From: Planctomycetales bacterium
GTDB taxonomy: Bacteria > Planctomycetota > Planctomycetia > Isosphaerales > Isosphaeraceae
Assembly: GCA_027435495.1 (NCBI GenBank)
Contig: DAHZZC010000407.1
Span: 1 to 5,564 of the forward strand
Direction of reading: 5' to 3'
DNA length: 5,564 nt
Below are positions 4,012 through 5,564 of this stretch, piece after piece. Position 1 is the stretch's first letter. Every line of letters begins with the position of its first letter. The notes below the pieces were generated by a model. It worked only from the letters and a program-made list of their open reading frames with translations, searched no databases and was not told the origin of the DNA. Made by a program: the position numbers and the translations under genes.

Positions 4012-5564
4012 ATGTCGTCGGATTCGGTCGTTCGGCTCGATCGCCGTGGATTCCTTCAGGGGACAATGGCCGCGGCATCGGCGGGGGTTTTCGGTTCCTC
4101 GGGAGCCCTTGCCTCGGCAACGCCCCAGCAAGCGGCCGACGCCTTCCTCGCCCGGTTCGTCGAGGGATGGCTGCCAAGGCTCACCGCCTCGGACGAGGCC
4201 GACTGGGCCGCTTCCACCGACGTCAGCGAGGCCCATACCGCCGCGAAGGTCGCGAAGTCGATCGAGCTCGGCCAGTACGTCGGCTCGCCCGAGGTGATCG
4301 AGACCGTCCGCCGACTGCTCGATCAGAAGGCGATGCTGAACGACCGGACCGTCCGCCAGCTCGAAAAGGTCCGGCTTCACGCGGCTGAGGCGCCCGGGAC
4401 CGTCCCTGAGGTCGTCAAGGCCCGCGCTGAGGCCGAGGCGAAGCAGACCGCCGCGCAGGACGGATTCACCTTCCGCATCCGACGCCCCGAGGGCATTCGC
4501 GATGCCTCCGCCAACGAGATCGACCGGATCTTGCTCCAATCACGCGACCTCGACGAACGACGCGCCGCCTGGGAGGCGTCCAAGGAGATCGGCCGCCCCC
4601 TGCGCGAGGGTTTGCTCAGGCTCCGCGATCTGCGGAACAAGGTCGCGCGCACGATGGGTTTCGACAACTTCTTCGCGCTCCAGGTCGCCGATTACGGGAT
4701 GTCGGTCGACGAGCTGCTGGCGCTCTGCGACCGTCTGATCGACCAGATGCGCCCCTTGCACCAGCAACTCCATGCCTGGGCCCGCCGGGCGCTGGCGTCC
4801 CGATACAAGGCGGAGCCCCCGCGCGACGGACGCATCCCCGCCCACTGGCTCTCCAACCGATGGGGCCAGGACTGGCCGGGGCTCGTCGAGGGGATCGACA
4901 TGGACGAGCCCTTCCGCGGCAAGCCACGAGAATTCATCACCGAGCAGGCCGAGCGGTTCTATGCCTCGCTCGGATTCCCCCGGCTCCCGTCGTCGTTCTG
5001 GGCGAAGTCCGACCTCTATCCCGCCGACCCCAAATCCGGCCGGAAGAAGAACAGCCACGCGAGCGCCTGGCACATCGACCTTGACCGCGACGTCCGGAGC
5101 CTGATGTCGATCGAGGCGAACAGCCAATGGTTCACCACGGCGCACCACGAGCTCGGGCATATCTACTACTACATCAGCTACTCGACGCCAGGCGTGCCGT
5201 ACCCGCTGCGCGAGGGAGCCAACCGGGCGTTCCACGAGGCGATCGGCGACCTGATCGGACTGGCCGCCGGCCAACGGCCGTACCTGAAGCAGGTCGGCCT
5301 GCTCAGCCCGGGCGCCGCGGGGGCCGACGCCACCACGTTCCTGCTCGACCAGGCCCTCGACGGATCGTCGGTCGTTTTCCTGCCGTGGTCGGCCGGGGTG
5401 ATGACCCGGTTCGAGCACGCTTTCTATTCGGGCCACGTCGGCGACGGCGACCTTAACGCCGCCTGGTGGAAACTGGTCGGTCGATACCAGGGAATTGCGC
5501 CGCCCGGCCCGCGCCCGGAGACGCTCTGCGATCCCGCCACCAAGACCCACATCAACGACGATCC
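4012..5564 (+). CDS. Tat-exported M2-family zinc dipeptidyl carboxypeptidase (ACE-like; 3' end outside window)
   Basis: The first 517 codons of a peptidase related to angiotensin-converting enzyme, which removes C-terminal dipeptides from peptides. Seen: a twin-arginine signal (DRRGFLQG, residues 10-17; hydrophobic AAASAGVFG; likely cleavage after ALASA, residue 36), so the mature enzyme should act outside the cytoplasm. The helical N-terminal domain carries WGQDW (284-288; Q286 matches ACE Q281). Next come HASAW (349-353; matches ACE H353 and A354), the zinc motif HHELGH (H379, catalytic E380, H383) and GANRAFHEAIGD with third zinc ligand E409. WWKLVGRYQGIAPP (near 485-500) and TKTHIND follow, where K511 and H513 match substrate-carboxylate residues of testis ACE. 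The two tyrosines after HVP in ACE (Y520, Y523) would fall just beyond the window, so active-site completeness is unproven but likely. In WWKLV, Val replaces the ACE chloride-site Arg (R489 in WWYLR), suggesting altered or absent chloride dependence. Divergent from the PEP-CTERM gene. Confidence 0.93.
   Translation, partial: MSSDSVVRLDRRGFLQGTMAAASAGVFGSSGALASATPQQAADAFLARFVEGWLPRLTASDEADWAASTDVSEAHTAAKVAKSIELGQYVGSPEVIETVRRLLDQKAMLNDRTVRQLEKVRLHAAEAPGTVPEVVKARAEAEAKQTAAQDGFTFRIRRPEGIRDASANEIDRILLQSRDLDERRAAWEASKEIGRPLREGLLRLRDLRNKVARTMGFDNFFALQVADYGMSVDELLALCDRLIDQMRPLHQQLHAWARRALASRYKAEPPRDGRIPAHWLSNRWGQDWPGLVEGIDMDEPFRGKPREFITEQAERFYASLGFPRLPSSFWAKSDLYPADPKSGRKKNSHASAWHIDLDRDVRSLMSIEANSQWFTTAHHELGHIYYYISYSTPGVPYPLREGANRAFHEAIGDLIGLAAGQRPYLKQVGLLSPGAAGADATTFLLDQALDGSSVVFLPWSAGVMTRFEHAFYSGHVGDGDLNAAWWKLVGRYQGIAPPGPRPETLCDPATKTHINDD

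Noticed and set aside
4540..5550. 336-codon minus-strand open frame opposite the M2 peptidase
   Set aside because: It lies wholly antisense to a gene with conserved zinc-binding motifs and shows no family resemblance or sensible start context.
1..5564. CRISPR array, tRNA/rRNA, insertion sequence, integrase or attachment site
   Set aside because: I found no regularly spaced nucleotide repeats, no transposase or recombinase motifs, no terminal inverted repeats and no tRNA-like cloverleaf. The repeats present are degenerate protein repeats.

Overview
The window most likely comes from a high-GC member of the Planctomycetota, probably an Isosphaeraceae-like lineage; this placement is inferred from protein style alone. 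Three points support it: an ECF sigma factor of the kind expanded in planctomycetes, a large surface protein with the planctomycete extracellular N-terminal motif (ERLEGRQLLA), and a PEP-CTERM protein.

Layout. Minus strand, in transcription order: (i) 3701-3345, a 118-residue PEP-CTERM protein that has the C-terminal sorting signal but no N-terminal signal peptide; (ii) 3243-478, a 921-codon surface-protein reading frame interrupted at codon 100 by an in-frame TAG (2946-2944); (iii) 373-1, the first 124 codons of an ECF sigma factor whose 3' end lies outside the window. Plus strand: 4012-5564, the first 517 codons of a Tat-exported M2-family zinc dipeptidyl carboxypeptidase (ACE-like), cut at the right edge. 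The PEP-CTERM gene and the M2 gene diverge from a 310-bp intergenic region at 3702-4011.

How the genes relate. Three of the four products are predicted to act outside the cytoplasm: a PEP-CTERM sorted protein, a beta-propeller/SdrD-type surface protein and an exported peptidase. The fourth is a transcription factor of a class often tied to envelope functions. Co-transcription of the minus-strand genes is possible (gaps of 101 and 104 bp) but not shown.

The main observation is the amber codon in the surface protein. Homology-like sequence continues in the same frame on both sides of it. The TAG also sits in a 12-nt word repeated 33 nt away, where the equivalent codon is CAG (Gln). A recent C-to-T nonsense mutation, or a base-call error, is the simplest explanation. 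I see no convincing new biological system, and no RNA genes, CRISPR array, insertion sequence or integrase.
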